Assembly: GCA_964343305.1 (NCBI GenBank)
Contig: CAYFJO010000206.1
Span: 1-18,104, forward strand
Direction of reading: 5' to 3'
DNA: 18,104 nt
Source of the DNA: CAYFJO01 sp964343305
Lineage (GTDB): Bacteria > Planctomycetota > Planctomycetia > Pirellulales > Pirellulaceae
Each line of letters starts with the position of its first letter. Position 1 is the stretch's first letter. A program made the position numbers and the translations under genes. Shown here piece by piece: positions 6,327 through 13,783 of this stretch. A model generated the notes under the pieces. The model saw nothing but the letters and a program-made list of their open reading frames with translations. It searched no databases and was not told where the DNA came from.

Positions 6327-7913
6327 TCAAACTGGAATCGTGAATTTGAAAACGCTGCCGCTGCCGGGCTCCGACTCGACCCAAATGCGGCCGTTGTGGA
6401 CTTCGACAATCTTTTTGCAGATTGCCAGGCCAATGCCAGTTCCGTCGTACTTGGCCCTTCCGTGAAGCCGTTTGAAGATTTCGAAAACTCGCCTCAACTG
6501 TTTGTCGGCAATTCCGATTCCGTTGTCGCGAATGTGGAACGTCCACTCACCCTCACCTTGGTGCGCACACACATGGACTTTTGGCGCCGCATCCCCACGG
6601 AACTTGACGGCGTTGCCGATCAGGTTTTGAAACAGTTGGCTGAATTGCAGTTGGTTAACCACCAGCGTCGGGAGTTGGTCGCAGGTGACGTTTGCGCCAG
6701 ACTCATCGATCGCTGTTTGCAGGTTGGCGACCGCGCGATGAAAGGCAGCATTAAGGTCGGCTGGCTCGGTGGATTCTTCGTCGCGCCGCACGCGCGAGTA
6801 AGCCAAAAGGTCTTCGATTAGCTTTTGCATCCGATACGTGCCGTTGATCGCTCTTGCGATCCATTGGTCGGCCTGATCGTCGAGTTTGCTGTCGTACTCC
6901 TGTTGCAAGAGTTGACAGAAATTCGACACGGCACGCAGCGGCTCTTGCAGGTCGTGGGAGACGACGTACGCAAAACGCTCAAGCTCTTCGTTCGACCGTT
7001 CTAGCTCGTCGGCGTGTTTCGCTCGTTCTTCGGCTTGTTCGCGCCGCCACTCGGCGTCGCGCAATGCCATTTCGTGCTGGTGGGCACGCTGGTTGATGGA
7101 ATTCACGTGACGTATCGTTCGCACTCGCCGCGCCAGCGCTTTGACGTGGGCGACGACGATCTCCATTTCCCGCATTTTGCTCACGAAATCGTCGGCCCCG
7201 GCTTCGAACGATTGCATCGGCAGTGCTGTGTTTTCGCGGCCGGTGATGACAAGCAGACCCAGTTGTTTTTGTTTTTCGTCGGCCCACATGCGAGCCCGGC
7301 GGCAGACCTCGAATCCGTCCACGTCTGGCATGACAATGTCGACGACGCCTACGTCGAATGGCTGCTCGTTTAGCAGGCGGATTGCTTCTTCGGCGGAAGT
7401 CACGCCTGTGACTTGTAACTCTTCTTTCTCCAGCGCTTTGCAGAGTTGATGGAGATATGTCTGGCTGTCGTCGACCACGAGGACTCGCGCCCCGCGCAGG
7501 AAGACGCCGCGTGCCTCGGCGTCGCGTTCGATCGCTTGCACGGGGAGCATGGTCTTGAGCAATCGATCGATGACCGCAAGCAGTTCTTCATTCGGACTGT
7601 CTTTGGAAAGAAATGCATCGGCACCGGCTTCGAGCGCTTCGATGTGATCGCGGTCTTTAGCGCTGCCCGTCAAGATCAACACAGGGACGAGCTGCAAGGC
7701 GATATCATTCTTGAGCCGCTGGCAGATTTCCAACCCCGTATCCTCGTCCAGGTATTGGTCGAGGATGACCAGATCGGGGGCTGTTTCCAGACAATGTTCG
7801 AAGGCCTCGGCTGCCGTTGCCGCATAAGTGAATCGGTGCCCTGCGCGTTCCAGAAGCCGCTGATAGATTGCAGCCTGCGTGGCACTGTCGTCGACAACCA
7901 GAATGTGACTCAT
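6327..7913 (-). CDS. REC-REC-histidine kinase (phytochrome-type kinase core)
   Basis: The 528-aa soluble protein carries two receiver domains followed by a kinase. REC1 (about 3-120) has DD8-9, phospho-acceptor Asp52, Thr82 and Lys104. REC2 (about 143-262) has DD148-149, Asp192, Thr224 and Lys246. A coiled-coil-like Glu/Arg-rich helix at about 270-312 leads to the HisKA box with His320 in YVVSHDLQEPLRAVSNF. The ATPase follows, with N-box N430/N434 (QNLIGNAVKF), G1 DNGIGI at 463 and G2 GTGIGLAI at 491. No sensor or membrane segment is present, so input should come through the receivers, plausibly phosphorylated by the nearby CheA. The gene follows cheB on the same strand. ATG 7913 has no clear ribosome site because heptamer repeats run up to it. 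Its likely Rcp1-type partner survives only as a 3' fragment. Confidence 0.93.
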   Translation of the reverse strand: MSHILVVDDSATQAAIYQRLLERAGHRFTYAATAAEAFEHCLETAPDLVILDQYLDEDTGLEICQRLKNDIALQLVPVLILTGSAKDRDHIEALEAGADAFLSKDSPNEELLAVIDRLLKTMLPVQAIERDAEARGVFLRGARVLVVDDSQTYLHQLCKALEKEELQVTGVTSAEEAIRLLNEQPFDVGVVDIVMPDVDGFEVCRRARMWADEKQKQLGLLVITGRENTALPMQSFEAGADDFVSKMREMEIVVAHVKALARRVRTIRHVNSINQRAHQHEMALRDAEWRREQAEERAKHADELERSNEELERFAYVVSHDLQEPLRAVSNFCQLLQQEYDSKLDDQADQWIARAINGTYRMQKLIEDLLAYSRVRRDEESTEPADLNAAFHRAVANLQTAIDESGANVTCDQLPTLVVNQLQFSQLFQNLIGNAVKFRGDAAPKVHVCAHQGEGEWTFHIRDNGIGIADKQLRRVFEIFKRLHGRAKYDGTGIGLAICKKIVEVHNGRIWVESEPGSGSVFKFTIPV

Positions 7914-7916
7914 TTG

Positions 7917-7996
7917 GATTCTTGATTTTCGATTTTTGATTCTTGATTTGTTCCAACTTCCGTTTCAATCGCAAATCGCAAATCCAAAATCGAAAA
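7917..7996. repeat. Heptamer repeat pair (inverted) between cheB and the kinase gene
   Basis: Five 7-bp units (GATTCTT, GATTTTC, GATTTTT, GATTCTT, GATTTGT) fill 7917-7951. Opposite-orientation units (CAAATCG, CAAATCC, AAAATCG) fill the part next to the cheB stop codon at 7997. Positions 7926-7941 pair with 7981-7996 at 15 of 16 bases, so the whole intergenic spacer can fold into one hairpin. Confidence 0.85.
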
Positions 7997-9037
7997 CTAC
8001 TGAGCCAGCCGCCTTCTGGCTATTTGGGAAAGGATTACGGCGATCTCGCCCGGGCTCGTTTCGTGCCCAGCAGCGCCGAGCTTCTTCGCTGCCTTCGGCA
8101 TACCATAAATCATACACGACGCTTCGTTTTGGATCAGTGTTTGACCTCCCGCCTGCTTCAATTCCAAAAGCCCTTTTGCACCGTCGTCGCCCATTCCTGT
8201 TAGTTGCACGCCAACGGCGTCCGCGCCGAGGTGCCTGGCAAGCGAAGCGAATAACGGGTTTCCCGATGGGCAATGGATGTCGGTGGATGTCTTGGGATCT
8301 AGCTTAATGCGTCTGCGGCTACCAAGGGTCAGATGATGTCCTGGCGGTGCGAGCCATACACCTGGTTCGAGCCGTTGATCGTTGCTGGCAATCCGAACAG
8401 GTTGCCCAGTTCTACCCGCCAACCAGGTGGCGAACCCTTCGGCAAATGGTTCAGAGATATGTTGGACTAAGAGAATCGGAATCGGATTCGCATCTGGTAG
8501 TGATGAGAGGATTTCGACAAGCACTGGTGGTCCACCAGTCGACGCGCAGATCCCCACAACTTCAACGGTGGTTTGGGATTTTCGATTTGGGATCTTAGGT
8601 CTTGTTTTCGTCCGAGTCGGATCATGGATGCGGCGAACGTTTGCTTGGGACGCGGCAAGAATCGCGTCGCGCAGTTCGGGGCCGATCTTCTTCAAATGCA
8701 ACAACGCTGCCCCTTTCGGTTTTTGTACAATCGAGACGGCACCCGCCTCAAGTGCCGCCAGGCCGTGGTCAATGTCGCGCTTCTGCAATGTAGCGCTGAC
8801 GATGACAATCGGTACGGGGCACTGACTCATGATTTGCCGAGTCGCCTCAATGCCATCCATCTTGGGCATATGCACATCCATCAGCACCACATCGGGTTGG
8901 TGTTCCTTCACCATCTCGACAGCACGGCTTCCGTCACGCGCTTCACCGACAACGGCAAATTCGTTGTCGGATTCCAAAACCTTGTGCAAGATTTCGCGCT
9001 GCGTAACCGAGTCTTCGACGATCAAAATTCGGATCAT
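7997..9037 (-). CDS. cheB: CheB: receiver-coupled protein-glutamate methylesterase
   Basis: The 346-aa product has an N-terminal receiver (E8/D9, phospho-acceptor Asp54 in LMDVHMP, Ser81, Lys106). A linker at about 120-157 leads to the methylesterase domain at about 158-342. The catalytic Ser-His-Asp set is visible as Ser166 in ICASTGGPP, His193 in VQHIS and Asp285 in LTGMGDDGA. The family removes methyl groups from (or deamidates) receptor glutamates when phosphorylated by CheA. The linker RTKTRPKIPNRKSQ is encoded by the heptamer repeat found across the cluster. ATG 9037 overlaps in ATGA fashion the end of the readthrough frame of the upstream truncated CheB-type gene. It is followed by the REC-REC-kinase. 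No cheR is in the window, so the methylating partner must be elsewhere. Confidence 0.95.
   Translation of the reverse strand: MIRILIVEDSVTQREILHKVLESDNEFAVVGEARDGSRAVEMVKEHQPDVVLMDVHMPKMDGIEATRQIMSQCPVPIVIVSATLQKRDIDHGLAALEAGAVSIVQKPKGAALLHLKKIGPELRDAILAASQANVRRIHDPTRTKTRPKIPNRKSQTTVEVVGICASTGGPPVLVEILSSLPDANPIPILLVQHISEPFAEGFATWLAGRTGQPVRIASNDQRLEPGVWLAPPGHHLTLGSRRRIKLDPKTSTDIHCPSGNPLFASLARHLGADAVGVQLTGMGDDGAKGLLELKQAGGQTLIQNEASCMIYGMPKAAKKLGAAGHETSPGEIAVILSQIARRRLAQ
8577..8604. repeat. Heptamer repeats inside the CheB linker
   Basis: Consecutive 7-bp units (GATTTTC, GATTTGG, GATCTTA, GGTCTTG on the plus strand) encode the residues between the CheB receiver and esterase domains on the minus strand. 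They are the same family as the intergenic repeats and keep the reading frame. Confidence 0.8.
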
Positions 9038-9198
9038 TTTGGATTTTGGGTTTGCGATTTGTTGTTGGCGGCCTGTTTAATCTGCGACGTAACCGAACTC
9101 GTATTTACGCTCACTTCAGCAGGTGAAGTTGTACCCGCGCGTCGCCAAACGATGGCCGTTGAAGCAGCGATCAATTCTTGACGCAATGTCAGCGTGAT
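9034..9198 (-). pseudogene. Residual CheB linker downstream of an in-frame TAG
   Basis: After the TAG at 9199-9201 the same frame stays open for 54 codons and ends at TGA 9034-9036, overlapping the cheB start codon. The first residues (ITLTLRQELIAAS) align without gaps to the start of the linker helix of the downstream CheB (IGPELRDAILAAS). The tail ends in repeat-encoded residues (NNKSQTQNPK). It therefore looks like former coding sequence of a longer CheB-type gene, now cut off by the stop and lacking any esterase domain. Confidence 0.7.
9042..9062. repeat. Heptamer repeat block before the cheB start
   Basis: Three consecutive 7-bp units (GATTTTG, GGTTTGC, GATTTGT on the plus strand) lie directly upstream of the cheB ATG. 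Unlike other junctions, no opposite-orientation partner block is present here. Confidence 0.8.
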
Positions 9199-9549
9199 CT
9201 ATTGACGGTGCAGCACGTCCCGTCCTTCTGGCTTTGCGATGACTGACACTGCTCCGGTATCAAACGCTTTCATTCCGTGGTCAACGTCCCGTTCTTTTAA
9301 CGTCGAACTGGCGATCACAATGGGCACTGAGTGCTCGCTCATAATGGCTCTCGTTGCTTCGATCCCATCCATGTCCGGCATGTGAATGTCCATCAACACA
9401 ACATCGGGATCGGTTTTTCTCACCAACTCAACGGCTTTGCGACCATCTTCCGCCTCACCGACGACGGTGAACTGATCATCCTTCACAAGAGCCCGCTTAA
9501 TGACCACTTGCTGCGTGATTGAGTCGTCGACAAGTAGCACTCGATTCAT
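9199..9549 (-). CDS. CheB-type receiver domain protein, truncated by TAG
   Basis: The 116-aa product is a single receiver: D8-D9 (LLVDDS), phospho-acceptor Asp54 (LMDIHMPDMDG), Ser81-Ser82 and Lys106 (IAKPEG). Over its whole length it aligns without gaps to the receiver of the complete CheB immediately downstream, at roughly 60% identity by eye. The match continues beyond the TAG, where the stop stands in place of a Lys codon of the paralogue. ATG 9549 lies 4 bases after the cheA stop codon, so translation is probably coupled to cheA. An alternative TTG 8 codons upstream would overlap cheA. It may now act as a CheY-like phosphate sink or output regulator, or it may be a decaying cheB copy. 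All phosphorylation residues are intact, which favours retained receiver function. Confidence 0.9.
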   Translation of the reverse strand: MNRVLLVDDSITQQVVIKRALVKDDQFTVVGEAEDGRKAVELVRKTDPDVVLMDIHMPDMDGIEATRAIMSEHSVPIVIASSTLKERDVDHGMKAFDTGAVSVIAKPEGRDVLHRQ

Positions 9550-9553
9550 GGCT

Positions 9554-11596
9554 TCACACAAACTGTTTGACAATTTCCAGTAGTCCTTCGCCCTCGAAAG
9601 TTGATTTTACGACGTACGCGTCTGCACCTGCTTTGAGTCCTTCGCGGCGGTCTTCCTCTTTTTCCATTCCGGTGACTAATAGCACTGGCAGGCCAAACTG
9701 CAACTTGACCTGGTGCGTGAGTTCGAGGCCGTTCATGCGTGGCATCTGGACGTCGCTGACGACCAGATCGACTGGCTGGCGACGCAACCGTTCCAGCGCA
9801 TCTACTCCGTCGGATGCCGTTCTCACAGAGTAGCCCGCGGCAGCAAGAACGTTGCGGACAATGGTACGGGTTGTTGGCGAATCGTCGACGACCAGGACGC
9901 GCGCGGCAGACTTCTTTGGCTCAGCCGCCACTTGTCGCCCCGTTCGTCGAGGTCGAAGTGCCGCACTGGCCAGGTCCAACACCACCTGCACCGAACCGTC
10001 AGGCCGAACGGTTCCGCCGACAATGCCGGTCATCCCGGTCAGCGGGAAACCCAGCGGTTTGAGAATCACTTCCGACTCGTCTTCGGTATCGTCCACGCCG
10101 ACGGCCAGGCGTTTGCCTTCGTGCGAAGTAAGAACGTAGGGCATCGCGCGACCGTTTCCACGGGAACTGCCGCCTAATGACCCAACAAGTTCCGCCAGCG
10201 TTACCCAGGGCACGGGATTATCGTCGATCGTTAGAATCAAGCTGCCTTCGAGTTCACGCAGTTCATCGGGATGAACCCTTGCCGTCCGCACAATCGACGA
10301 GCTGGGGATGCCGTAGTATTGACCGCCACTGGTGACGGTCAGAATCCGCACCGTCGAAATCGTGACGGGCACAGCGATGACAAATGTCGTGCCGTCCGAC
10401 GAACTGCTTTCTAACTCGACTGTGCCGTGCAGGCGGCGCACCGTATCGTAAACAACATCCATACCGACGCCACGACCGGAAATTTCGTCTGCTTGGGACG
10501 CAGTTGTGAAGCCCGCACGAAACAAATACGCCGTGAGTTCTCGTTCACCCAGTTCAGCGATTTCGGACTCCTCAAATTCACCGCTTTCGCGCACCCGCTG
10601 GCGAATTTTCTCAAAGTCAATGCCGCGACCGTCGTCAATGACGTAAATGTGAACTCGGTCGCCGCGTCGCTGCGCGCGTAACTGAATGCAACCTTCGGCT
10701 GGCTTCTTGGCTTTCTTTCGCTCTTTCGCGCTTTCTATGCCGTGGTGAGCCGCGTTGCGGATCATGTGCAACAGCGGGTCCTTCAATGCCTCAATCACGG
10801 CCTTGTCGAGCAGAACGGTGCCCACGTCAACTTCGTATCGGATCGACTTGTCTAGCGATTGTGCCAGGTCGCGCACCGCCCGCCGTAAGGATTCGGCCAA
10901 CATCGACAATGGCAACAACCTCGCTTCCTGAATGTCCCCTTCCAGCGACTCAAGCAACAGTTCCTCGCGAACTCGCTTGTTGTGCAAATCGGCTTGAATT
11001 CGCTCAAGGAGATTTCCGATTTCCGATTTCCAATTTTCGATTTCTTCCTCTTCAACCGGCAATTGGCATTTGGCAATTGCCAATTCCATTTGTTGGGCGT
11101 GCAAATCCGCGGACCGCTGCGAAATCCGAAGTTCACCAGCCAGACTGAGCATACGATCGAGCCGATCTGAGCCGACACGAACCGTGAAGGGATTTTCGAT
11201 TTCCGAGTCTTGATTTTCGATTTGTTTGTCTTCAATCGCCAATTGGCTATTGGAAGTCGGCAATTGCTCGGATTGCCACTGCTCAAATGCCTTGCGCAAC
11301 TCGTCGAACAGACCCAGACCTTGTTCTACGGCTTCGGAAGTCACAGCATCGGCGTTCTCGCGGAACTCGTCGAGCGTGTCTTCCAATACTTGTGCGCACT
11401 GCTGCACATCAACCACCTCGACTGCGCGCGATGCTCCTTTCAAACCATGAGCGTGGCGGAACAGAATCTTGATGATCGACGCGCGAGCGTCAACCGAATC
11501 TGCCGTTTCAAGATCGAGGAATCCCTTCTCCAACGCAGCCAGATGCTCGCTGGCCTCTTGGCGAAACAGGTCGATGATTTGATCAATGTCGAACAT
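9554..11596 (-). CDS. cheA: Hybrid chemotaxis histidine kinase CheA with C-terminal receiver
   Basis: The 680-aa product has, in order, an Hpt domain (His50 in RHAHGLKGASR), a linker, a P3 dimerisation region (about 140-240) and the ATPase (N281 in HMIRNAAHHGIES; DDGRGID at 321; SGRGVGMDVV at 373). A CheW-like P5 domain (about 412-550) and a receiver (DD571-572, Asp615 in VVSDVQMP, Lys664) complete it. No P2 CheY-binding domain is evident. The CheA-REC layout is that of FrzE/WspE-type kinases of systems often controlling functions other than flagellar motility. Residues 112-136 and about 171-196 are encoded by heptamer repeats; the second lies at the turn of the P3 helical hairpin. I chose ATG 11596; a TTG 15 codons upstream would only add repeat-encoded residues. 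It follows mcp1 with a 63-base spacer and is coupled to the truncated CheB-type gene. Confidence 0.95.
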   Translation of the reverse strand: MFDIDQIIDLFRQEASEHLAALEKGFLDLETADSVDARASIIKILFRHAHGLKGASRAVEVVDVQQCAQVLEDTLDEFRENADAVTSEAVEQGLGLFDELRKAFEQWQSEQLPTSNSQLAIEDKQIENQDSEIENPFTVRVGSDRLDRMLSLAGELRISQRSADLHAQQMELAIAKCQLPVEEEEIENWKSEIGNLLERIQADLHNKRVREELLLESLEGDIQEARLLPLSMLAESLRRAVRDLAQSLDKSIRYEVDVGTVLLDKAVIEALKDPLLHMIRNAAHHGIESAKERKKAKKPAEGCIQLRAQRRGDRVHIYVIDDGRGIDFEKIRQRVRESGEFEESEIAELGERELTAYLFRAGFTTASQADEISGRGVGMDVVYDTVRRLHGTVELESSSSDGTTFVIAVPVTISTVRILTVTSGGQYYGIPSSSIVRTARVHPDELRELEGSLILTIDDNPVPWVTLAELVGSLGGSSRGNGRAMPYVLTSHEGKRLAVGVDDTEDESEVILKPLGFPLTGMTGIVGGTVRPDGSVQVVLDLASAALRPRRTGRQVAAEPKKSAARVLVVDDSPTTRTIVRNVLAAAGYSVRTASDGVDALERLRRQPVDLVVSDVQMPRMNGLELTHQVKLQFGLPVLLVTGMEKEEDRREGLKAGADAYVVKSTFEGEGLLEIVKQFV
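11011..11093. repeat. Heptamer repeats inside cheA (P3 hairpin turn)
   Basis: Units GATTTCC x3, AATTTTC and GATTTCT run at 11011-11045. After a 13-base gap, GCAATTG, GCATTTG, GCAATTG, CCAATTC and CATTTGT run at 11059-11093. All are 7 bases long and in phase, and they lie in frame within cheA, encoding residues such as LAIAKCQLPV and IENWKSEIGN. Confidence 0.85.
11191..11266. repeat. Heptamer repeats inside cheA (Hpt-P3 linker)
   Basis: Units GATTTTC, GATTTCC, GAGTCTT, GATTTTC and GATTTGT run at 11191-11225. CCAATTG, GCTATTG, GAAGTCG and GCAATTG follow at 11239-11266. They encode the linker SNSQLAIEDKQIENQDSEIE between the Hpt and dimerisation domains. The same two sub-motifs occur in the same order as in the other cheA block. 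Confidence 0.85.
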
Positions 11597-11607
11597 AAAG
11601 GTATACC

Positions 11608-11657
11608 GATTTGCGATTTCGGAGTTCCAATTTGACTTCAATCCAAAATCGAAAATC
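11608..11657. repeat. Inverted heptamer repeat pair between mcp1 and cheA
   Basis: GATTTGCGATTT at 11608-11619 pairs with AAATCGAAAATC at 11646-11657 with one mismatch. The right arm ends 3 bases from the mcp1 stop codon and the left arm lies 12 bases from the cheA ATG. Units in between are also 7 bases long. Confidence 0.8.
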
Positions 11658-11659
11658 CC

Positions 11660-13669
11660 CTACACTTTGAATTTCTGCATGGTTTCGTTCAACGTTCCAA
11701 TCTGTCTTTCGATGTCGGTGATCGACTTTTGGGTTTGTTCGGCACTGGCGACAGTCTCCGTGGTAGCGGCTTCTATTTCCGTCAGACCCGTGACTAGTTC
11801 GGCGATGCCTTCTTCTTGTTGCTTGACACCGCCCGCGAACTGTGTCATGGCGTCGGCTGTCTGGCCAAATGCGGCCACCATCTGCTCGAATTGATCGGCC
11901 ATCGTCCGCACCTGTTCGGCCGTTTCGTCCGACTGACGGCTTCCCTGCTCGATCCGGTCCACGACCACTTGCAGCGACCGTTGCGTATCGCCGATCAGCA
12001 ACGCAATGTTGCCGGCGGCGGCTTTTGACTGGTTGGCCAATTCACGCACCTGGGTGGCCACGACGGCAAACCCTTTGCCCTCTTCGCCCGCGCGGGCGGC
12101 CTCGATCGAGGCGTTCAAGGCCAGCAGTTTCGTCTGCTCGGCAATCTCGTTCACCGTGTCAGTGATGTCCGTGATCCGCTGCATCTGGTCGGCGAATTGC
12201 AACACCGTCTCGCCCGCCGCGCGAGCACTGTCGCGGGCGGCTTCCGTTTGTTCGGCGGATTGCTGGGCCTGCGTGCGCCCCTGTGTGGCTTGCTCGGCCG
12301 TTTCTCCGGCTGCCTCTTGAACGGCCCGCGCGCGGTCGCCAAACTCTTGGATCGTGGCCTTAAACTCCTCGGCCGTGCTGGAGATTTGATTGATCGACGT
12401 GGATGACTCGGTCAGGCTGGTGAGCTGCTGTTGTGACGCGGTGGCGATTTCCTGGGTCGCGGTCTGCAACTGGTTCGTCAGCTCTTGGTTTTGGCCAATA
12501 AGTTCCTTCAGTGCACCCGCCATCCGATTGAATGCCGCAGCAAGTTGGCCCGATTCGTCCAACGATTCCGCCAATTGGGGACGAGTCAGGTCCCCTGCGG
12601 CAATTGCGGAACACTCGCTCAGAAGATCGGACAAAGGCCGTGTCACACCGCGAGTCACAAAGAAGCCCAACACGCCGCTGGTGATGACCCCGACAAACAG
12701 CAAAACCCACTCGATCCTGTTCAGCGTGGACGTCAACTGCACGACGGCGGCACGATTGCTTTGGACCTTTGGCTCCAGCTTGTTCAACAATTCATCCAGA
12801 GTTTGCTGAACGATCAGTGCCCGCGGCGCCGCATTGTCGCGCAATCCGGCATTGGCCACGTTCCAGTCCTTTCCCTCTCGCAGAGTGAACATCTGCGGCG
12901 GTACTGGCTCGAACTCGCCGCGCAATGTCTTCAGTTGTCGCCATTGGGTAGACTGTTCTCCCATCAGCAGCACGATCTGCGCCTCGATCTCGTCGTAGGC
13001 CGTTTGGTTCGTCTGCCACTGTTGTTCAAATTGCTGTTTGTACGTCTCATCGGCGGAGAGCAGATAGGCGCGGATGTTAGCCAGGCCCAGGGAGAACGAG
13101 CCGCGAAAATTGGCCATGCTGATCAGCAATGGCCTGCGTTGGTCTGATGCTTCCAACATTGCTTCCTCGTCGATAATGGCCGTGATGGCCGCGACAATCT
13201 GTGCGGCCTTTGGCGCCGCCTGCGTCAAAAGTATGTTGTGGGCTGGAATGTTCTCATCGGTATTGGCAACGTCCTCGACCTCTTGCTGGTATTTCTTCAG
13301 TTCCGTCAGATTGGTCTGGACTGTCTGGATTTGCTCGCGTTGTGTCTGGTTACCTGACTCACTGACTAGTTCCTTGAGCTTCGTAAGCGATGGTTCGATT
13401 TGTTCGGACCAGGCCGCCGCGCGTTCGGCCTTGAAGCGGTCATTTTCGAGCAACATCCACCCACGCAAGCCGGCCAGCGAATAGTTAACACCGTTGAGGA
13501 TTCTCACACTGTGCTCGGCAGTCGGAGAATCTTGGTTGACGAACTGGTCGGTCGCGTTGCTGATGCGATACACCTGCACGAGTGTGACCATCACCGCCAC
13601 CACGAGGACGAGTGTGATCAGGACATATCCAGCGCCGATTTTCATGCCCATTCTTAGATTCTTAAACAT
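11660..13669 (-). CDS. Methyl-accepting chemotaxis protein with large helical periplasmic sensor
   Basis: The 669-aa receptor has TM1 at about 10-33, a periplasmic all-helical region of about 285 residues, TM2 at about 320-338, HAMP at 339-391 and a cytoplasmic signalling domain to the end. The hairpin tip, EIAEQTKLLALNASIEAARA and onward to about residue 549, is the CheA/CheW contact region. The sensor region is long for a four-helix-bundle and fits a double helical bundle such as HBM, but I see no ligand-binding motif that decides this. The C-terminus (NETMQKFKV) has no CheR-tethering pentapeptide. ATG 13669 is preferred to a GTG 5 codons upstream. The signalling half is nearly the same as that of the other receptor in this cluster, the sensor half is unrelated. 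It sits between cheW1 and cheA. Confidence 0.94.
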   Translation of the reverse strand: MFKNLRMGMKIGAGYVLITLVLVVAVMVTLVQVYRISNATDQFVNQDSPTAEHSVRILNGVNYSLAGLRGWMLLENDRFKAERAAAWSEQIEPSLTKLKELVSESGNQTQREQIQTVQTNLTELKKYQQEVEDVANTDENIPAHNILLTQAAPKAAQIVAAITAIIDEEAMLEASDQRRPLLISMANFRGSFSLGLANIRAYLLSADETYKQQFEQQWQTNQTAYDEIEAQIVLLMGEQSTQWRQLKTLRGEFEPVPPQMFTLREGKDWNVANAGLRDNAAPRALIVQQTLDELLNKLEPKVQSNRAAVVQLTSTLNRIEWVLLFVGVITSGVLGFFVTRGVTRPLSDLLSECSAIAAGDLTRPQLAESLDESGQLAAAFNRMAGALKELIGQNQELTNQLQTATQEIATASQQQLTSLTESSTSINQISSTAEEFKATIQEFGDRARAVQEAAGETAEQATQGRTQAQQSAEQTEAARDSARAAGETVLQFADQMQRITDITDTVNEIAEQTKLLALNASIEAARAGEEGKGFAVVATQVRELANQSKAAAGNIALLIGDTQRSLQVVVDRIEQGSRQSDETAEQVRTMADQFEQMVAAFGQTADAMTQFAGGVKQQEEGIAELVTGLTEIEAATTETVASAEQTQKSITDIERQIGTLNETMQKFKV

Positions 13670-13730
13670 CGTTTTGGCTCTCACTGTTGTGAAGTGGCTG
13701 GTATTGGGTCTTGCCTATCTCGTAGTGCAA

Positions 13731-13764
13731 AATGGTCTCACCTACTGAGCGGAGTTCGGCTCAG
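13731..13764. repeat. Single copy of the TAGTGCAAA-palindrome element
   Basis: CGTAGTGCAAAATGGTCTCA is followed by CTGAGC (13745-13750) and GCTCAG (13759-13764) around an 8-base loop. It is a diverged copy of the elements clustered at 14548-14775 and lies between cheW1 and mcp1. Confidence 0.65.
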
Positions 13765-13783
13765 CGACGACCGAACATTGCAA

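Noticed and set aside
6309..6821. 170-codon plus-strand ORF
   Set aside because: It is antisense to the kinase ATPase domain, whose motifs are intact on the minus strand. The plus-strand product has no recognisable features.
9199..9201. Programmed stop-codon readthrough at the TAG
   Set aside because: Context CAA-TAG-ATC gives no specific recoding signal, and the downstream tail leads to no functional domain. A nonsense mutation is the simpler explanation, so I kept it only as an alternative.
11597..11641. TTG start for cheA at 11641
   Set aside because: The extra 15 residues are encoded by heptamer repeats and are not part of the Hpt domain. ATG 11596 begins directly at a typical Hpt N-terminus.
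12485..13147. 220-codon plus-strand ORF
   Set aside because: It is a shadow frame antisense to the mcp1 sensor region, a common effect in GC-rich coding sequence.
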